From GCA-002282575 sp964493995 (lineage in GTDB: Bacteria; Pseudomonadota; Gammaproteobacteria; Thiomicrospirales; Thiomicrospiraceae), in contig CAZBQD010000065.1 in assembly GCA_964493995.1 (NCBI GenBank), positions 1-5,823 of the forward strand: 5,823 nucleotides of DNA, written 5' to 3'. Positions 5,499 to 5,823 of the stretch are shown in pieces. Both the position numbers and the translations under genes were made by a program. Every line of letters begins with the position of its first letter. Position 1 is the first letter of the stretch. Below the pieces are notes generated by a model, which was not told the origin of the DNA, did not search any database, and saw nothing but the letters and a program-made list of their open reading frames with translations.

Positions 5499-5823
5499 GG
5501 GTATCTCTTTTGCTCCACCTAGTGCTTTAGGATGAATGCATGCTGCTATTGATATTGGCTAATACTATATCATGTCTAACGACAATATAAGTCTTAGGCC
5601 ATAAGCCAGTGTGAGATTTTTGATAATGCGATGGTGGCTGCTTCTTCATAGACTTGGTCAAACTTGACTGACGGCATAACTTACATCCAATTCTAGCAGT
5701 ACAGCCTTGCAACAAGGAACCGAATTTATAATGAGTTGCGAACCTGATCAGCCTCTTGTGCGCGTTCAATCATTAGTCAATCCTGAACAACACATAACCA
5801 GCTGATTTAGAATTACTTTATTC
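5499..5823. other. Upstream region of the nucleotidase, no convincing gene
   Basis: These 325 nt contain no gene I can support. Nearest the nucleotidase is a candidate promoter (5564-5572, minus). Longer frames here, including one of 80 codons on the minus strand, lack recognisable motifs and a good ribosome binding site. A 27-codon minus-strand frame at 5594-5677 has plausible amphipathic composition but nothing more. No terminator, repeat or RNA gene was found. Confidence 0.5.
5564..5572 (-). promoter_or_regulatory. Candidate extended -10 promoter of the nucleotidase-WYL unit
   Basis: On the minus strand TGATATAGT matches the extended -10 pattern TGnTATAAT except for one base. No good -35 is present, which extended -10 promoters tolerate. 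It would start transcription near 5557, about 60 nt before the nucleotidase ATG. Confidence 0.4.

Noticed and set aside
5594..5677. 27-codon minus-strand frame (begins MPSVKFDQVYEEAA)
   Set aside because: It has a plausible amphipathic composition and a weak GGA site upstream, but is too short, with no recognisable family, to call a gene.
5527..5769. 80-codon minus-strand frame upstream of the nucleotidase
   Set aside because: Composition is shadow-like (many Lys, His, Ser, Cys without a pattern), there is no ribosome binding site, and it spans the candidate promoter of the nucleotidase.
1..5823. CRISPR array, tRNA/rRNA gene, insertion sequence or attachment site
   Set aside because: No regularly spaced direct repeats, tRNA-like cloverleaf, transposase motif or terminal inverted repeats with target duplication were found on either strand.

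Overview
The window reads as chromosomal DNA from a mid-GC gammaproteobacterium-like organism. This placement is an impression from the protein sequences and base composition; no rRNA or marker gene is present to confirm it. Every gene I can support lies on the minus strand, so transcription runs from high to low coordinates.

Right to left along the transcripts: a short upstream region (5499-5823) carries a candidate extended -10 promoter. It leads into a cytosolic HAD-type 5'-nucleotidase (4590-5498). After 26 nt with a good ribosome binding site comes a WYL-domain transcriptional regulator (3547-4563). A 176-nt intergenic region follows, rich in inverted repeats, including a 10-bp perfect palindrome that overlaps a plausible -10 box. 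Next is a two-gene unit: a Sir2-family NAD-dependent enzyme without zinc cysteines (2540-3370), then the RNA ligase RtcB (1268-2506), 33 nt apart. This is the most interesting part of the window. It looks like an RNA-repair unit (RtcB) paired with an NAD+-consuming enzyme and sited next to a likely ligand-responsive regulator, with no rtcA, rtcR or archease gene in view.

Downstream of rtcB, a second intergenic region with palindromes and two -10-like boxes leads to a 106-aa antitoxin. Its N-terminus is Phd-like and its C-terminus is UPF0175-like. An ATG overlapping its stop codon opens a 39-codon reading frame (657-776). This matches only the two ends of a DUF3368 (PIN-type) toxin, so I read it as a toxin gene that lost its catalytic middle and left the antitoxin orphaned. 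After an 80-nt gap come a small SLOG-fold (DUF2493-like) protein (217-576) and, 2 nt after its stop, a 63-aa protein I do not recognise (23-214).

Functional picture (inference): the WYL regulator probably controls sir2-rtcB, and possibly itself, through the palindrome. RtcB would seal RNAs with 2',3'-cyclic-phosphate and 5'-OH ends. The Sir2 enzyme, nucleotidase and SLOG protein all belong to families that handle nucleotides or NAD, which fits a nucleotide/RNA-stress theme without proving that they act together.
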